64,000 bases of DNA from Paenibacillus xylanexedens (GCF_007680605.1 NZ_VEIO01000001.1:992001-1056000); one strand, 5' to 3'; positions 25,858 to 35,341 are shown, numbered from the stretch's first letter. Numbers and translations are program-made. The notes: a model not told the origin generated them from the sequence alone.

Positions 25858-27390
25858 ATGGAGGATCATCACACCCCCATCCTGCAAATGACAGGCATTA
25901 CCAAACGTTTTCCAGGCGTTAAAGCACTCTCTAACGTCAGCTTTCGCCTGTTTCCCGGTGAAATTCATGCACTAATGGGTGAGAATGGCGCGGGAAAATC
26001 AACATTGATCAAAGTACTGACAGGGGTTTACTCGATCGACGAAGGTACGGTAACGATGGACAATCGAACACTTGCCATATCAGGGCCGCTGGAGGCTCAA
26101 AAAGCGGGGATCAGCACGGTATATCAGGAAGTGAATCTTTGTCCGAATCTGACGGTAGCAGAGAACATTTATATCGGGCGGGAGCCGATAAAGTTTGGCC
26201 GAATTAACTGGAAACAGATGAACCAGGATGCGGAGAAGCTGTTACGTGAACGATTAAATCTGGTCATCGACGTAAAAGCGCCCCTGCAGACCTATTCGGT
26301 AGCGGTACAGCAACTCATCGCCATTGCTAGAGCACTTAGCATCTCGGCCAAAGTCCTTATTTTAGATGAACCGACTTCCAGTCTGGATAAAAATGAGGTG
26401 CAGCAGCTCTTCCAGATTATGCGCAAGCTGAAGAGTGAAGGACTGGCGATTCTGTTCGTCACTCATTTTCTCGACCAAGTGTACGAAATGTCAGATCGCC
26501 TGACCGTGCTACGCAATGGTGAACTCGAAGGGGAGTATATTGCCGCCACGCTTCCTCGTATGGAACTCGTGCTCAAGATGATTGGCAAAGAGCTCGAAAT
26601 ACTGGAGGAACTTCCAAAGCAAACGGGCGAAAGGAAGTCAGAGACAGAAGTGGAGGCAGATGCAAGGGAGGTCATGATTACCGCAACGGGATTGGGACGA
26701 AAAGGGGCCATTGACCCATTTGACTTAACGATTCGCAAGGGAGAAGTTGTGGGTTTGGCCGGATTGCTTGGATCGGGGCGTACAGAGATTGCTCGTCTGA
26801 TCTTTGGCGCAGATCGTGCGGACGAAGGCAAGTTGACGGTTGCAGATACAGGTAACTCGGTAAAGTCACCGCGGCATGCGATTGACCAACATATTGCCTT
26901 TTGCTCGGAGAATCGCAAAACCGAAGGGATCATCGACGATCTGACGATCAGGGAGAACATTGTTCTTGCCTATCAGGCGACACGGGGCTGGTCAAAGCCT
27001 ATCTCTCGAAAAAAACAGGATGAGCTTGCGGAGAGATATATCAATCTGTTACAGATTCATCCTAAAAATCCGGAGCAGCTGATCAAAAACCTGAGTGGTG
27101 GCAATCAGCAGAAAGTTTTGCTTGCGCGCTGGTTATTGATGAATCCCGATCTGCTGATCCTCGATGAGCCTACACGCGGCATTGATATTGGGGCGAAGGC
27201 AGAGATTCAGAAGCTGGTGCTGTCGTTGTCGAAGCAAGGCATGGGGGTTCTGTTTATTTCCTCGGAGCTGGAAGAAGTGATTCGGGTTAGCGACCGGGTA
27301 GCCGTGCTGCGAGACCGAAAAAAAGTAAAAGAGCTCAGTGGTGAAGAGATCAATCAGCAGCAAATTATGAAAGCGATGGCAGGAGGTTGA
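25858..27390 (+). CDS. ytfR: Sugar ABC transporter ATPase, double NBD, CUT2 (YtfR/RbsA-like)
   Basis: Cytoplasmic ATPase with two fused nucleotide-binding domains, 510 residues. The first has Walker A GENGAGKST (41-49) and Walker B VLILDEPTSSLD; the second has a changed Walker A (GLLGSGRTE), signature LSGGNQQKVLLARWL and Walker B LLILDEPTRGID, exactly as in RbsA/YtfR where the C-terminal half is degenerate. I chose ATG 25858 because AAAGGAG lies eight bases before it; ATG 25852 is too close, and the open frame further upstream to 25786 overlaps the terminator. It is the energy unit for the permeases at 27395 and 28428. Confidence 0.9.
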   Translation: MEDHHTPILQMTGITKRFPGVKALSNVSFRLFPGEIHALMGENGAGKSTLIKVLTGVYSIDEGTVTMDNRTLAISGPLEAQKAGISTVYQEVNLCPNLTVAENIYIGREPIKFGRINWKQMNQDAEKLLRERLNLVIDVKAPLQTYSVAVQQLIAIARALSISAKVLILDEPTSSLDKNEVQQLFQIMRKLKSEGLAILFVTHFLDQVYEMSDRLTVLRNGELEGEYIAATLPRMELVLKMIGKELEILEELPKQTGERKSETEVEADAREVMITATGLGRKGAIDPFDLTIRKGEVVGLAGLLGSGRTEIARLIFGADRADEGKLTVADTGNSVKSPRHAIDQHIAFCSENRKTEGIIDDLTIRENIVLAYQATRGWSKPISRKKQDELAERYINLLQIHPKNPEQLIKNLSGGNQQKVLLARWLLMNPDLLILDEPTRGIDIGAKAEIQKLVLSLSKQGMGVLFISSELEEVIRVSDRVAVLRDRKKVKELSGEEINQQQIMKAMAGG

Positions 27391-27394
27391 CGTC

Positions 27395-28438
27395 ATGATG
27401 AGCAGGATGCGAAAACATCATTTGTTTTGGCCGTTATGTATGCTGGGTGTACTTTTATTATTTAACTTGCTTTATTCGCCCGATTTTTTCTCGCTTGTGA
27501 TACGTGAAGGCAATCTATATGGCAGTCTGATCGATATTCTCAATTTCGGCGCACCGCTAATTCTGGTATCCATTGGTATGACCCTAGTCATTGCAACCGG
27601 CGGTATTGATCTGTCCGTAGGTTCGATCGTAGCGATCTCGGGGGCGATGGCTTGTATGACGATCAGTAAAGGAACGGATCAAAGCTCCCTCTGGCTTGTT
27701 TTGAGTGCACTTGCGTTATCCATCGGTCTTTCTCTGGTCCTTGGCGTGTGGAACGGAGCACTGGTATCCGTAGCTCAAATCCAACCGATTATCGCAACGC
27801 TCATTCTTATGGTGGCTGGCCGAGGTGTTGCCCAATTAATCACTGACGGACAGATTATAACGGTCTCCAATGCACAATATCAGTACATTGGCGCGGGTTC
27901 ACTCGCAGCGTTGCCTTTTTCGATTTTCATCGTATTGACGGTACTTCTCGTTGCCGTTCTTCTCACCAGAAAAACAGCACTCGGGTTGTTTATTGAGTCC
28001 GTTGGCAATAACGCGCGGGCCAGCCAACTTGCTGGCATTCGTTCCAAAACCGTCATCCTTGCCGTTTATGTGTTCTGTGGTCTCTGCGCGGGGATTGCAG
28101 GATTGATTCTTAGCTCCAATGTATCCAGTGCGGACGGTAATAACGCCGGACTTTGGTATGAGCTGGACGCCATTCTGGCCGTCGTGATCGGTGGAACTTC
28201 GCTGAATGGTGGACGTTTCTATCTGATGGGTACGGTGGTCGGTGCGCTGATTATCCAGACCTTAACGACAACCATCTACATGATTGGTGTTCCGCCAGAG
28301 GTTACACTCGTTGTCAAAGCCTTCGTTGTGCTCGTCGTATGTCTAATCCAATCCGATGCTTTCCGCAAGACTATGGCAGAGCGCCTGAAAAAGCGGAAGT
28401 TTCCGGCTGAACAAGGGGTGAATCGCCATGTATCTTAA
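27395..28438 (+). CDS. ytfT: Sugar ABC transporter permease, CUT2 (YtfT/RbsC-like)
   Basis: Membrane permease of 347 residues with eight to ten helices. The conserved VIATGGIDLSVGSIVAISG segment (about 67-85) and the late AILAVVIGGTSLNGGRFYLMGTVVGALI (about 260-287) are hallmarks of the ribose/galactofuranose permease family. AGGAGG lies eight bases before ATG 27395, which is four bases after the ATPase stop. The C-terminus overlaps the next permease by 11 bases. Two distinct permeases, as here, is the arrangement of ytfT-yjfF rather than of the single-permease ribose system. Confidence 0.9.
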   Translation: MMSRMRKHHLFWPLCMLGVLLLFNLLYSPDFFSLVIREGNLYGSLIDILNFGAPLILVSIGMTLVIATGGIDLSVGSIVAISGAMACMTISKGTDQSSLWLVLSALALSIGLSLVLGVWNGALVSVAQIQPIIATLILMVAGRGVAQLITDGQIITVSNAQYQYIGAGSLAALPFSIFIVLTVLLVAVLLTRKTALGLFIESVGNNARASQLAGIRSKTVILAVYVFCGLCAGIAGLILSSNVSSADGNNAGLWYELDAILAVVIGGTSLNGGRFYLMGTVVGALIIQTLTTTIYMIGVPPEVTLVVKAFVVLVVCLIQSDAFRKTMAERLKKRKFPAEQGVNRHVS

Positions 28439-29402
28439 TCGAAAATTGCTCCCGGTTCTGGTTACCTTTGGCTTGCTGGCTGTCATGATTGCTATTGGCT
28501 CGTTCCGTTACACGGGTTTCTTTTCCACACAAGTTCTGTTTAATCTGCTGATTGATAATGCTTTTCTCATTGTGACGGCGATTGGCATGACCTTTGTAAT
28601 CGTATCCGGGGGCATTGATCTGTCCGTTGGTTCGGTCATTGCGCTGACAACCATTATTAGTGCGAGTTTGGTTGAAAAACAAGGCTGGTCGCCCACGGTT
28701 GTCATTCCCTTGGTGCTTATTATGGGCGCGGTGTTTGGCACATTGATGGGAGCCATCATTCATTATTTTAAAATTCAGCCCTTCATTGTGACACTCGCTG
28801 GGATGTTTCTTGCAAGGGGACTCTGTTATGTCATCAGTACCGACACCATTACGATTACCAACTCGTTCTATACGGACGTTGCTCAAGCCAAGATTCCGCT
28901 ACCTGGAGGCAGCTTCGTTTCCATTAATGTAATCATAGCTCTGATCATCTTATTGCTTGCCATCTTCCTTGCCCACTACACCCGTTTTGGACGTAATGTT
29001 TACGCCATTGGCGGAAGTGAGCAATCGGCCATGCTGATGGGTCTTCCTGTAGCCCGCACCAAAATTTTGGTGTATACCTTCAGCGGTTTTTGCTCTGCGC
29101 TGGCAGGCGTTGTATTTACATTCTATATGTTATCCGGTTATGGTTTACACGCGATGGGTATGGAACTGGATACGATTGCAGCGGTTGTTATCGGGGGAAC
29201 ATTGTTGACGGGTGGCGTTGGTTACGTAGCCGGCACGTTCCTTGGTGTATTGATCCAGGGGGTTATCCAAACTATAATTAGTTTCGAAGGCACGCTCAGT
29301 TCCTGGTGGACGAAGATTGTGATCGGTCTGATGCTGTTTGTCTTTATTTTATTCCAACGACTTCTCAGTGAACGGCGAGTATCCGCCAAATCATTGCATT
29401 AA
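28428..29402 (+). CDS. yjfF: Sugar ABC transporter permease, CUT2 (YjfF-like)
   Basis: Second permease of the importer, 324 residues. It repeats the family pattern: TFVIVSGGIDLSVGSVIALTT near 57-77 and TIAAVVIGGTLLTGGVGYVAGTFLGVLIQGVIQ near 244-276, and a short N-terminus before the first helix. GGGGTG precedes ATG 28428 inside the upstream gene. It forms the heterodimeric channel with the 27395 product. The next gene, a second binding protein, starts 116 bp downstream. Confidence 0.9.
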   Translation: MYLNRKLLPVLVTFGLLAVMIAIGSFRYTGFFSTQVLFNLLIDNAFLIVTAIGMTFVIVSGGIDLSVGSVIALTTIISASLVEKQGWSPTVVIPLVLIMGAVFGTLMGAIIHYFKIQPFIVTLAGMFLARGLCYVISTDTITITNSFYTDVAQAKIPLPGGSFVSINVIIALIILLLAIFLAHYTRFGRNVYAIGGSEQSAMLMGLPVARTKILVYTFSGFCSALAGVVFTFYMLSGYGLHAMGMELDTIAAVVIGGTLLTGGVGYVAGTFLGVLIQGVIQTIISFEGTLSSWWTKIVIGLMLFVFILFQRLLSERRVSAKSLH

Positions 29403-29518
29403 CCTGTTTTAACATAAGGCAACTTAACTACACAGTACACATTGACGATAAACCCGTAAAATCAGATTGCTGTGAGGGAATTGGCGGTTATAAATGATGT
29501 TTGAGGGGGAAGGATCTG

Positions 29519-30568
29519 GTGAGAAAAGTTGTGAGCTGGTTGAGTCTGCTACTTCTGTTGTGTCTCTCTGGATGCACCATGGCTGAATCCGAGTCCAAGC
29601 CCTCTCCTGTCCCGTCAAACGTTGAATCCCTGCCCTCGTTAGAGGAATGGATGCAATCAGCGGAATATAACTTGCCTTCCAAAGAACCGATTATATTGGG
29701 CTTTTCGCAACTGGGTACGGAGAGTGCCTGGCGTATCGCCAATTCCACCTCCATTCAGGATGCCGCCAAGGAATCCGGGATTACCCTTATTATAAAAAAT
29801 GCAGAGCAGTCTCAGACGAAACAATTTGAGGCTGTTCGTTCGTTTATCAAGCAAAAAGTAGATGTGATCGCGATTGCACCGGTGGTGGAATCGGGCTGGG
29901 ATGATATTCTGCAGGAAGCGAAGCAAGCCGGAATTCCTGTCATTATCGTAGATCGATCCGTTGACGCGAAGGATACTTCTCTGTTTGTAACGACAATAGG
30001 TTCAGATTTCTATGAAGAAGGTGTGAAAGCCGGAAAGTATATTCAGGACCGGCTGAGAAATATACCAGGAACGATTCGAATTGCTGAATTGCAGGGTACA
30101 AGCGGATCAACGCCGTCTATTCAGCGGGGTGAGGGCTTCCGAAGTGTTTTAGGGGATAAGGAGAATATTGTGTTCTCGCAAAGTGCCCCTGCTGATTTTA
30201 CAGAAGACAAAGGCAGGCAAGTGATGGAAGAGTTTCTTCAAGTTCGGGAAGAGGAACGACCACAAGTCCTTTTTGCACATAATGACGAGATGGCTTTTGG
30301 CGCTATTCAGGCGATTCAGGATGCTGGCTTGAAACCTGGAGAGGACATCATCATTGTGTCGGTAGACGGCTCACGGAAAGCGCTGCAGATTTTGGCGGAC
30401 GGACAGATTAACGCCGTGGTGGAATGTAACCCGTTACTTGGCCCTCAGCTCATGCAGGCTGCCAAAGAAATTATGGCAGGGCGCACACTTCCGAAACGTA
30501 TGGTACCCCGAGAGGATATTTTCACACAAGAAAGTGCGAAGCGTGAGATGCTTAATCGAAAATTTTGA
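29519..30568 (+). CDS. Second YtfQ-like sugar-binding lipoprotein
   Basis: Binding protein of 349 residues, clearly a paralogue of the 24708 product: both share LGFSQ.G.ES.WR.AN, SIQD.AKE.G, RSFI.QKV.VIA, PVVESGW, GIPVI and IGSDF.EEG. The lipobox is LSGC (Cys19). It has a ~40-residue Pro/Ser-rich spacer after the Cys (SESKPSPVPSNVESLPSLE) not present in the first copy. GTG 29519 follows GGGGAAGGA; the TTG at 29501 has no site. It may widen ligand range or act as a sensor for the transporter. A terminator follows at 30587. Confidence 0.85.
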   Translation: MRKVVSWLSLLLLLCLSGCTMAESESKPSPVPSNVESLPSLEEWMQSAEYNLPSKEPIILGFSQLGTESAWRIANSTSIQDAAKESGITLIIKNAEQSQTKQFEAVRSFIKQKVDVIAIAPVVESGWDDILQEAKQAGIPVIIVDRSVDAKDTSLFVTTIGSDFYEEGVKAGKYIQDRLRNIPGTIRIAELQGTSGSTPSIQRGEGFRSVLGDKENIVFSQSAPADFTEDKGRQVMEEFLQVREEERPQVLFAHNDEMAFGAIQAIQDAGLKPGEDIIIVSVDGSRKALQILADGQINAVVECNPLLGPQLMQAAKEIMAGRTLPKRMVPREDIFTQESAKREMLNRKF

Positions 30569-30586
30569 GCGGCCAGAGTTTATAAG

Positions 30587-30615
30587 AAATCCTGTTGGAC
30601 ATCCCGACGGGATTT
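30587..30615 (+). terminator. Terminator of the CUT2 operon
   Basis: AAATCCTGTTGG pairs with CCGACGGGATTT (two bulges or wobbles) around a short loop, followed by a T-rich stretch. Confidence 0.7.
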
Positions 30616-30688
30616 TGCATTTTTGCATTTTAATTAAAGATGACTTATAGTATTTAGCCGGTATGATTTCATGTGAAGGAGTGGGTGT

Positions 30689-31216
30689 ATGATCATCATG
30701 ATTAATGGCGCATTTGGTTCCGGTAAGACTTCAGCAGCAAAGGCACTACAGCCAAGAATTGAAAATAGCATGATCTATGATCCAGAAGAGATTGGTTATA
30801 TGGTCCGAAAGCTTCTGCCTGAGGAACATCGGGAAGAACAGGAGCGCACGGATGATTTTCAGGATATTGAACTCTGGAAAGTGTTGACGGTGAACGCTGC
30901 GAGAGAGGTGAAGCAAAAATACAATAAACATTTGATTGTTCCCATGACGCTCTATAAAAAAGTTAACTTTGATTACATCTATAATGGGTTAAAGGAGATT
31001 GACCCGGACCTGCATCATTTTTGTTTGACGGCTGAGCTAGAGACGATATATCAGCGACTTGCCAAGCGTGGAGATGAATTCGGCGGCTGGCAATATCAAC
31101 AAGCACCGAAGTGTGTTGATGCGTTCAAGGAAGTTGCATTCGAAACCCGAATTGCGACAGATCATCTGGCGACGGATGAAGTGATCGATATCATTTTGCG
31201 GAAAGTGAAAGGGTAA
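30689..31216 (+). CDS. TmrB-like P-loop ATP-binding protein
   Basis: Nucleoside-kinase-like P-loop protein of 175 residues. The Walker A motif is NGAFGSGKTS (6-15), and the MIIMINGAFGSGKT and YDPEEIGYMVRKLLP start, the LIVPMTL strand and the EFGGWQYQQAPKCVDAF lid are close in pattern to B. subtilis TmrB, which protects against tunicamycin. It is 22 residues shorter than TmrB at the C-terminus, lacking the amphipathic tail that TmrB uses to bind membrane. Whether this copy still gives resistance is therefore open. GAAGGAG precedes the ATG; a DUF2691 gene follows by 18 bp. Confidence 0.8.
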   Translation: MIIMINGAFGSGKTSAAKALQPRIENSMIYDPEEIGYMVRKLLPEEHREEQERTDDFQDIELWKVLTVNAAREVKQKYNKHLIVPMTLYKKVNFDYIYNGLKEIDPDLHHFCLTAELETIYQRLAKRGDEFGGWQYQQAPKCVDAFKEVAFETRIATDHLATDEVIDIILRKVKG

Positions 31217-31233
31217 AACGACGAGGAGACAAT

Positions 31234-31680
31234 ATGAAAAGAGGCATACAATTTCAAATTCCAAATGAATATGGGAGCTTTTTGGGAGAAATCCTGAAAC
31301 CGATCAAAATCGCGGATTATGACTGGTTTGTTGGCGGGGAAGAGTCCTATCTAGTGGTTGAGAATAGCTTGGGAGACAGTCTTTTTCCAGACCGGGTTAT
31401 GGGCATGGCAGGCGAAGAGTTGCAGCAAATGATTGATGATAACAACTATTATTTGATCTTTGCCAATCTGAAGGCCTATCCGAAAGGTACAGCAATTATA
31501 GATATAGAGACATATGAAGACTATGCAGAGAGTGAATGTCAGCTCGCATTGCTTGTCATAGATAGCAGTTACGTTGCGGTATACATTAAAGATGCGGAAA
31601 TACGGGAAGAAATGCTTGAGCATATCAAGAGACTGAGATACGAAGCACTGCATTATATTACGGATGATAATGACGTATGA
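31234..31680 (+). CDS. DUF2691 family protein
   Basis: Small acidic soluble protein of 148 residues that reads as DUF2691 (MKRGIQFQIPNEYGSFLGEIL at the start, then YDWFVGGEESYLV and YYLIFANLKAYP). The family occurs widely in Bacillus-like species with no known function. GAGGAG lies eight bases before ATG 31234, 18 bp after the TmrB-like gene, so they likely share a transcript. No catalytic motif or signal peptide is seen. Confidence 0.7.
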   Translation: MKRGIQFQIPNEYGSFLGEILKPIKIADYDWFVGGEESYLVVENSLGDSLFPDRVMGMAGEELQQMIDDNNYYLIFANLKAYPKGTAIIDIETYEDYAESECQLALLVIDSSYVAVYIKDAEIREEMLEHIKRLRYEALHYITDDNDV

Positions 31681-31850
31681 ACAAAACTGTCCGTCTGGTG
31701 ATAATTGCTGGAAGTTCGGGAACAGATCATCCTGAAGTTGGATAGACTATGACATATTTTAGGAGTAGAATGGGATGTGCTGAATTGTAAATGAAGTTAG
31801 ATGAAGTTCTTTGGAGATATGAATACGTTTACAAGTGAGGGGTGTAACTA

Positions 31851-32729
31851 TTGTCGGATTATTATTGGGATAACCAAATAGAGTATCTGAGAAATACACG
31901 CTGGCTTTATTATAACGATGATTATCTCGAATTTCTGGTTGAACGCGTTTGGAAGATTAAACAAGCCGTACATATGATTGATTATGGATGTGGTTTTGGT
32001 TACATGGGACTGAAGCTACTCCCGCTCCTGCCTGTTGGTTCACGATACACGGGTATAGATCAAGGATCAGAACTGATTAAACATGCGAAAGAGCTCTTTG
32101 CACAAACGTCTTATCAAGCTGAATTAATAGAAGGTGACATTGAAACGGTGCAGGTCGAACGAACCCATGACATCGCGATATGTCATGCTTTTTTGTTACA
32201 TATGTCAGAACCACGTGTGGTATTGGAAAAGATGATTGGCAGTGTGGTGGATGGAGGCCGAGTGATTTGTTTCGAGCCACACTGGATTGCCAACATGGCG
32301 AGTTATGCAATAGATGGCATGGAGCAGTCCAGTATTATGCACCTGGGGGTACTTCAGAAGTTGTATGAGTATGGTGCCAGAAAGAGTGGCAAAGACGGAA
32401 ATATAGGCATGAAGATTCCGACAATGCTCAGTAAGCTTGGTGTTAAAGGCGTGGAATGCAGAGTAAGCGATCGGGTTAACTTTCTAGATCAACAGATGGA
32501 TGAATCGGATAAACATACGTTGTATAACGCGTTAAAAGAAGAAGGGTTAGGAGCCGTCCCGGGTAACCGGGATGAAGTCATTGCCCACCTCATTGGACGA
32601 GGATTAACTTCCGAGGAAGCCATCCATCAGTATGAGGCAGAGGAGCGTTTTGCTAGAAAGCTCAATGAAAACTCGTATATGACTTATGCTCCGAACATGA
32701 AAATTACTAGCGGAATTGTAGTACGATGA
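31851..32729 (+). CDS. Class I SAM-dependent methyltransferase, TTG start
   Basis: Methyltransferase of 292 residues with SAM motif I VHMIDYGCGFGYMGLKLLPLL (about 44-64) and the following YTGIDQGSELI (strand 2) and IAICHAFLLHMSEPRVVLEKM (motif IV). GAGGGGTG precedes the TTG at 31851, and no ATG fits better. The C-terminal 100 residues contain extra helices. The 170-bp gap before it is not protein-coding by eye. Substrate unknown; one of several small-molecule-modifying enzymes in 30689-41344. Confidence 0.85.
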   Translation: MSDYYWDNQIEYLRNTRWLYYNDDYLEFLVERVWKIKQAVHMIDYGCGFGYMGLKLLPLLPVGSRYTGIDQGSELIKHAKELFAQTSYQAELIEGDIETVQVERTHDIAICHAFLLHMSEPRVVLEKMIGSVVDGGRVICFEPHWIANMASYAIDGMEQSSIMHLGVLQKLYEYGARKSGKDGNIGMKIPTMLSKLGVKGVECRVSDRVNFLDQQMDESDKHTLYNALKEEGLGAVPGNRDEVIAHLIGRGLTSEEAIHQYEAEERFARKLNENSYMTYAPNMKITSGIVVR

Positions 32730-32770
32730 ATTCTAATTTACTTATAGCTAGGAAAGGAAGCTGAGATAAG

Positions 32771-33754
32771 ATGGTGTCTAAAGCAATACTTTCACAAGCT
32801 TCTCGATCCTTTGGCTTCGCTCCGGAGTCTCTGGTTTTAGTAAGTCAATCCACGAATGTGGTTTACAAATACCATCAGCAAAATAAAACATATTTTCTTC
32901 GGTTATCGGAGAAACCGGAAGCATATGAAACATCTATTCGGGCAGAAGTTCACTGGGTTCGCTATCTGGTATCCAAGGGAGTTCGTGCCTCATTACCCAT
33001 TCTTACGGTAGAAGGCAATTTGACTGCTGTATGCCGTGATCAGGATAAATGTTATGTTGCCGCGGTATTTGAAGGAGCGACCGGATATTTTTTTGATTAT
33101 GACTGGAGTGTATGGGATACGGATTTATTTACTCGATGGGGAAGCGTCATGGGCAGTTTACACCATCTAACACAGAGCTATCAACCAGAAGATCCGAAGT
33201 TCATTAGAGCCGACTGGACTCCCCTGGAACTGGAGAATCCACATCTGCATACAGGTGACTATGCCTTGGTCCTAGGGAAGCTTCGAGCATTGGAGCAACA
33301 ACTGATGGATTTGCCCAGAGAGGCCGAGGGTTATGGCCTAATTCATTATGATTTTCATCCTTATAATTTTTTGATTGATCATGGTGAGCTTAATGTCTTT
33401 GACTTTGATGATGCGATACGCGGTTGGTATGCTCTGGATATTGGGATCGCGGCTACACATGCGGTGTGGTGGGGATCACATGATCCGAAGTGGGGAACGA
33501 AGGATGAGTTCGCGAAGACGTTTCTGACCGCCTTTCTGGAAGGGTATGTGCAACAACACCCAATAAGTCAGGAATGGATCACTCGGATTTCTTTGTTCAT
33601 GGAGTACCGAAATATAAGTTCATTCTTCTGGTGGTTAAAGGATTGGAATGGGGATGAAGGTAGCTTGTCTGATCATCAAAAAGGGGCTATCGCATCAGCA
33701 GTTAAACTGATCCAAAATGATCTAACGTTTGAAGGTTGCCGTTTTAAACTATAA
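32771..33754 (+). CDS. Phosphotransferase, APH/homoserine-kinase-like fold
   Basis: Kinase-fold protein of 327 residues. The catalytic loop is GLIHYDFHPYNFLIDHGELNVFDFDDA (about 193-219), with the His-Asp-Asn triad and the metal-binding Asp in VFDFDDA, as in YtmP/SrkA and homoserine kinase type 2 proteins. The N-lobe carries KTYFLRLSEKPEAYETSIRAEVHWV, typical of the same group. GGAAAGGAAG precedes ATG 32771. It follows the methyltransferase by 41 bp. The phosphate acceptor is not identified. Confidence 0.82.
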   Translation: MVSKAILSQASRSFGFAPESLVLVSQSTNVVYKYHQQNKTYFLRLSEKPEAYETSIRAEVHWVRYLVSKGVRASLPILTVEGNLTAVCRDQDKCYVAAVFEGATGYFFDYDWSVWDTDLFTRWGSVMGSLHHLTQSYQPEDPKFIRADWTPLELENPHLHTGDYALVLGKLRALEQQLMDLPREAEGYGLIHYDFHPYNFLIDHGELNVFDFDDAIRGWYALDIGIAATHAVWWGSHDPKWGTKDEFAKTFLTAFLEGYVQQHPISQEWITRISLFMEYRNISSFFWWLKDWNGDEGSLSDHQKGAIASAVKLIQNDLTFEGCRFKL

Positions 33755-33796
33755 GAAGACCAAATTAAGATCTTAAAGCGAGGAGTGGTGTGCATT

Positions 33797-34288
33797 ATGG
33801 AAACAGAGCGGCTTATATTTCGTGAATACACTAAGAATGATTTTGAACATTTATATACCATGACAAGTGAACCAAACGTGATGAAATATATTCGCCACGG
33901 AAATCCATGGACAAAAGAAGAAACGATGCAGACACTAGAGAAGTTTATTCAATGGAACAAGGCAGGTAAAGGACTTTTACTTGCCTTTAATAAAAAAGAT
34001 CAACAGCTTGTTGGAACGTCTGGATTGATCCCGCAATTCATTGATGGCAAAGATGAGCTTGAAGTCGGTTATTGGGTGCGAGAGCCCTATTGGAGACAAG
34101 GCTACGGGTATGAGCAAGCCAAAGCCTGGAAGGAGTACGGCTTGCAACAAGGAGAGAAGCGTTTGATTTCATTGATCCAACACGGAAATGCAGGCTCCAT
34201 GCGAGTTGCGGAAAAGAATGGCATGACCCATGAGAAGGATGTGGACATTATAGGGAAACAAGTTGCGGTATTTTCAATCGAGGTGTAG
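33797..34288 (+). CDS. GNAT-family N-acetyltransferase (RimJ/RimL-like)
   Basis: Acetyltransferase of 163 residues in the RimJ/RimL group: start METERLIFREYTKNDFEHLY, acetyl-CoA motif VGYWVREPYWRQGYGYEQAKAW (about 90-111) and end motif HGNAGSMRVAEKNGMTHEKDVDIIG. The last residue of the QGYG motif and the following EQA differ slightly from the usual GxA. I chose ATG 33797, 11 bases after AGGAG; a GTG at 33785 coincides with that site. Next gene begins six bases after its stop. Confidence 0.85.
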   Translation: METERLIFREYTKNDFEHLYTMTSEPNVMKYIRHGNPWTKEETMQTLEKFIQWNKAGKGLLLAFNKKDQQLVGTSGLIPQFIDGKDELEVGYWVREPYWRQGYGYEQAKAWKEYGLQQGEKRLISLIQHGNAGSMRVAEKNGMTHEKDVDIIGKQVAVFSIEV

Positions 34289-34294
34289 TGTAAT

Positions 34295-34819
34295 TTGAAA
34301 ATTCGCATTATTGGCGCTTGCGGAAGCGGAAAATCGACTTTAGCTAGAGAACTGTCTCGAAAATATAACATTGCCTTCTATGAAATGGATAATCTGATTT
34401 GGGATCGAAGCGCAGAAAATAGGAGATATCCTGATGAGGTTAGGGACAGTTCTCTGCAAGCTATTGTTGGCTCAGATGCCTGGATCATTGAAGGAGCACA
34501 GCTGAAACCATGGACTTCATCATCTATTCTTGAAGCAGATTTGATTTTTGTGTTGCACCCCCATGTATTGGTTCGAGATTATCGGATTATTAAAAGGTTT
34601 CTGCTGTCTCGAACAGGGTTGCAGACGTGGAATTACAGACAATCCTTTAGCAATTTGTGCAAGATGATTGTGGAATGGAATCATCAATATGACGTTCAGG
34701 ATGTCATAGAGATGACGAGTAAACATGGCAAGGATGTAGTTGTCATTACGAATGAGAAGCAGGCTGTAGAAAAGATAAATACTACTATAAACCTGCAACA
34801 ACAATGTTTTAAAGATTGA
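34295..34819 (+). CDS. P-loop kinase, FlaR/DNA-topology-modulation-like
   Basis: Adenylate-kinase-like P-loop protein of 174 residues. Walker A is GACGSGKST (7-15) and is followed by FYEMDNLIWDRS, the signature of the FlaR-type family annotated as DNA topology modulation proteins. A second motif, DAWIIEGAQLKPW, and the RDYRIIKRFLLSR lid follow. The start is TTG 34295 with GAGGTG about 10 bases before it, overlapping the end of the GNAT gene. The true function of this family is not settled; a small-molecule kinase is the best reading. Confidence 0.75.
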   Translation: MKIRIIGACGSGKSTLARELSRKYNIAFYEMDNLIWDRSAENRRYPDEVRDSSLQAIVGSDAWIIEGAQLKPWTSSSILEADLIFVLHPHVLVRDYRIIKRFLLSRTGLQTWNYRQSFSNLCKMIVEWNHQYDVQDVIEMTSKHGKDVVVITNEKQAVEKINTTINLQQQCFKD

Positions 34820-34832
34820 ATAAGGAGATAAC

Positions 34833-35300
34833 ATGATAACACACATCATCCAGATTCATCCCGTTACGCGAGATAATTGGGTACAGGCACTACAAATTTC
34901 TCTACATGAAAACCAGAAACTTCTGGTTCCAAGTATTACGGAGGGACTTGCTTATGCCTATATTAAACCATGGGATGAAGCATTTGATCCTTACGTTTTG
35001 CAAATCGAAGGCAAAATCATGGGATTCTTTTATATAAGTTATACGCCTGAAAGTACAGATAATTACTGGATTGGCGGCTTTCAGATTGACAAGACGTTTC
35101 AAGGGCAAGGTATGGGAAAACGAGCATTAAGAGCCATCATCGATTTTATCAATTATAAACATCCGTTATGTCAGATCATCTCTCTGACCGTTGAACGAGA
35201 TAATCATATTGCCCAGCACTTATATACAAGCATGTCATTTATAAGCGAGAATCTGACCAATTCGGATGATGAGGTTATTTACAGATTGAAAATAAGATGA
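34833..35300 (+). CDS. GNAT-family N-acetyltransferase
   Basis: Acetyltransferase of 155 residues with motif A IGGFQIDKTFQGQGMGKRALRAIIDF (about 78-103, Q-GQGMG-K) and end motif RDNHIAQHLYTSMSFISENL. It resembles the 10664 GNAT in layout (both with a YWxxxFQIDxxFQGQG-type strand). AAGGAG lies nine bases before the ATG, 13 bp after the P-loop kinase. The acceptor is unknown. Confidence 0.85.
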   Translation: MITHIIQIHPVTRDNWVQALQISLHENQKLLVPSITEGLAYAYIKPWDEAFDPYVLQIEGKIMGFFYISYTPESTDNYWIGGFQIDKTFQGQGMGKRALRAIIDFINYKHPLCQIISLTVERDNHIAQHLYTSMSFISENLTNSDDEVIYRLKIR

Positions 35301-35341
35301 ATCACCAAGTCAAGATATGCTTTTTAAAGGGAGGTAGTACT

